5,589 bases of DNA, taken from positions 1 to 5,589 of the forward strand of contig JADGNM010000193.1 in the NCBI GenBank assembly GCA_017883485.1, given 5' to 3'. Origin of the DNA: Methanosarcina sp. (lineage in GTDB: Archaea; Halobacteriota; Methanosarcinia; Methanosarcinales; Methanosarcinaceae). Positions 4,163 to 5,589 of this stretch are shown here, piece after piece; position 1 is the first letter of the stretch, and each line of letters starts with the position of its first letter. The position numbers and the translations under genes were made by a program. The notes under the pieces were generated by a model. It had not been told where the DNA came from and did not search any database. It saw nothing but the letters and a program-made list of their open reading frames with translations.

Positions 4163-5458
4163 TCAGATATCGACGTTGATCACGTCAAGATCTTCTACGA
4201 GTGCAGGAATACCTAAAAGCCCGCAGAGGCTTGGATTCGTTCTGCCTTCATCTCCGGAAATAAGCTCTTTTACATACAGTCCGCCTTCACAGTTAACTGT
4301 TATGTAGGCGTGACCATTTTCTGTAAGTTCATCAAGCCTGATGCTGTGCACATATCTCTTACGTACAATGTCAGCCCGCCTGTGAACCACACGCCTTGGG
4401 GTCTGCTGGGAAATTTCTATGCCGCTCAAAGCCTCAAGGCAGGATTTAAGCTTTTCCTCTGAAACAGGCTCTTTAAATGTAACTTTAAGCTTATAAGTTT
4501 TATCTGCCTTTGAGCTTTTCAGGGTTTCAATCAGATCTTTTCCAACAAAAGAAAGCTCTCTTACCTCAACCTTTCCGGCAGCTTTCTCGTTAATATTTCT
4601 GGTAAGCTCATCGAGATCTGCACTGCGCTTTCCAGGAGATTTTGCTTCCACTACAAAAGGTCTGCCGTTTCCGAGCATAAGGGCATCTATATCTTCCCTG
4701 CCGGAGCCGTGGAAAGCCGTATCATCTGCCTGAAAAGCTTCAACTACAGGCCCTTTGATCAGCTCATCTACGGATTCCTTGTACTGCTTTCCTGTAAAAT
4801 TGCAGCTTTCGCAGCCTTTGCCCTTACATTTCCTGCACGGCCAGCGTGTTTGCGGAATCCCCCTTATCATTTTGATGTAGCGCCCAAGGATATACACAGA
4901 GCGAACCTGAAGTTCAAGCTTGTTTTTTGCAAGGTCAAGGGTAATTGTAATGTCCGGATTTTCGAAATTCACGTCTTTTTGAACTTTCTCAGCGATTCGC
5001 TTGCCCACTTCTCTATTAAGCTCGGTCTTAAGCTGTTCGGCATATGCAGTCCCGGTCTCAGCCCAGAGGATTTCTTCGTTCTCACTCAGAAGTCCGCTGA
5101 CCTTTGTACCCACAAGGAATGTAGAGTACTCAAAGCCATCAAGAGCCTTTACAGCTTCATCTGCCCACCTGTCCAGTCTTTTGAACTGGTCAAGGCAGAC
5201 CCAGCACTGCTCATCTTCACCTTCTTTTCCAAGCGCCTTCCTCGCAAAAACACTGCAAAGGACGAGCTCCTTCAGAAGTGAGTCGTCGTTTTCATTTTTG
5301 TAAATGCGGTCTCCTTCAAGGACAAGAGCTAGTTTAAGGGCCTGTCCGCGTTCTCTGTTGCTCAGGCCGGTAGATAATTTTGCAAATTGACGGCCCAGAC
5401 AGTGGTCACATATAGGGCCTTCATGAAGGATCTTTTTTGAGATTTCAAGTACATCCAT
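4163..5458 (-). CDS. pus10: tRNA pseudouridine synthase Pus10
   Basis: Archaeal Pus10 isomerises uridine to pseudouridine at position 55, and often 54, in the T-arm of tRNAs, replacing bacterial TruB for this job. The protein has 431 aa, the family's usual archaeal size. The N-terminal zinc-binding and THUMP-containing half carries CDHC (17-20) and CWVC (85-88). A second Cys cluster C208-x2-C211-x4-C216-x2-C219 lies between the halves. The catalytic domain follows, with GREDIDALMLGNGRPF (253-268); D256 in the R-E-D motif is the expected nucleophile by analogy with the RLD/RTD motifs of other synthases. Further conserved motifs are VVHRRADIVRKR (357-368) and LYVKELISGDEGRTNPS (394-410). The ATG at 5458 is preceded by GTGA 6 nt upstream, a modest ribosome binding site. 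The gene is separated by 153 nt from rpl21e. All key residues are present. Confidence 0.96.
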   Translation of the reverse strand: MDVLEISKKILHEGPICDHCLGRQFAKLSTGLSNRERGQALKLALVLEGDRIYKNENDDSLLKELVLCSVFARKALGKEGEDEQCWVCLDQFKRLDRWADEAVKALDGFEYSTFLVGTKVSGLLSENEEILWAETGTAYAEQLKTELNREVGKRIAEKVQKDVNFENPDITITLDLAKNKLELQVRSVYILGRYIKMIRGIPQTRWPCRKCKGKGCESCNFTGKQYKESVDELIKGPVVEAFQADDTAFHGSGREDIDALMLGNGRPFVVEAKSPGKRSADLDELTRNINEKAAGKVEVRELSFVGKDLIETLKSSKADKTYKLKVTFKEPVSEEKLKSCLEALSGIEISQQTPRRVVHRRADIVRKRYVHSIRLDELTENGHAYITVNCEGGLYVKELISGDEGRTNPSLCGLLGIPALVEDLDVINVDI

Positions 5459-5530
5459 TTTCTTTCACTTTCTTTAACTCTTTATTGATGTGAGGTTTTG
5501 CCATCCTTCCTTAAATCTCTTCTTTTTCTC

Positions 5531-5547
5531 AAATAATAATTAAAAAA
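5531..5547 (-). promoter_or_regulatory. AT-rich box upstream of pus10 (promoter or upstream terminator)
   Basis: The minus strand reads TTTTTT (5547-5542) then A and ATTATTATTT. The U6 could end transcription of a gene lying beyond the right edge, and the AT-rich part could serve as the pus10 TATA box (start near 5513). A second TATA-like ATTTAAG lies near 5511-5517. The whole stretch 5459-5589 is AT-rich and holds no gene, so the assignment is weak. Confidence 0.25.
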
Positions 5548-5589
5548 GACTATTTTGTTAAACATTTATTTTATTGCATTTAAAATCAA

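Noticed and set aside
4709..5281. 190-codon open frame on the plus strand
   Set aside because: It lies fully opposite pus10, which has every family motif. Its translation shows no recognisable domain and is a by-product of pus10 codon usage.

Overview
The window looks like a piece of a methanogenic archaeon's chromosome, most likely Methanosarcina or a close relative. The grounds are an archaeal/eukaryal-type gene set (Pus10 pseudouridine synthase, ribosomal protein L21e, RNA polymerase subunit Rpo4/RpoF, the archaeal DUF655 protein, RsmA/KsgA and an Mtq2-type HemK methyltransferase), moderate GC in genes with AT-rich spacers, TATA-box promoters, and protein sequences that match my memory of Methanosarcina proteins closely. 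The genus is an inference from memory, not a search result.

All recognisable genes lie on the minus strand, so the window reads right to left: an AT-rich leader (5459-5589), pus10 (4163-5458), a 153-nt spacer with a TATA box, rpl21e (3716-4009), a 459-nt spacer, rpoF/rpo4 (2903-3256), a roughly 400-nt spacer, the DUF655 gene (1763-2494), rsmA/ksgA (897 to 1766 or 1709), mtq2-like (264-872), a U-rich terminator-like tail, and at the left edge the first 41 codons of an unrecognised gene that runs out of the window (1-123).

The genes form a translation and transcription housekeeping neighbourhood that, from general knowledge, is conserved in this order in many Euryarchaeota: tRNA pseudouridylation (Pus10), a large-subunit ribosomal protein (L21e), the stalk of RNA polymerase (Rpo4), a probable nucleic-acid-binding protein (DUF655), 16S rRNA dimethylation (RsmA) and release-factor methylation (Mtq2). 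The last three genes are tightly packed and probably co-transcribed. The first three are split by long spacers, each with its own candidate promoter or hairpin.

No new defence or mobile system is visible. The parts worth a second look are outside the ordinary coding. The rsmA reading frame has no ATG/GTG/TTG where the family starts, but has a CTG there behind a perfect Shine-Dalgarno sequence. A 21-bp element (CATTAAT, 7 bp with central CGC, CATTAAT) occurs twice, in the rpl21e leader and in the rpl21e-rpoF spacer. Four perfect 15-bp tandem repeats lie in the leader of the DUF655 gene. Several hairpins or inverted repeats sit in the long spacers. A partial, apparently leaderless gene lies at the left edge.
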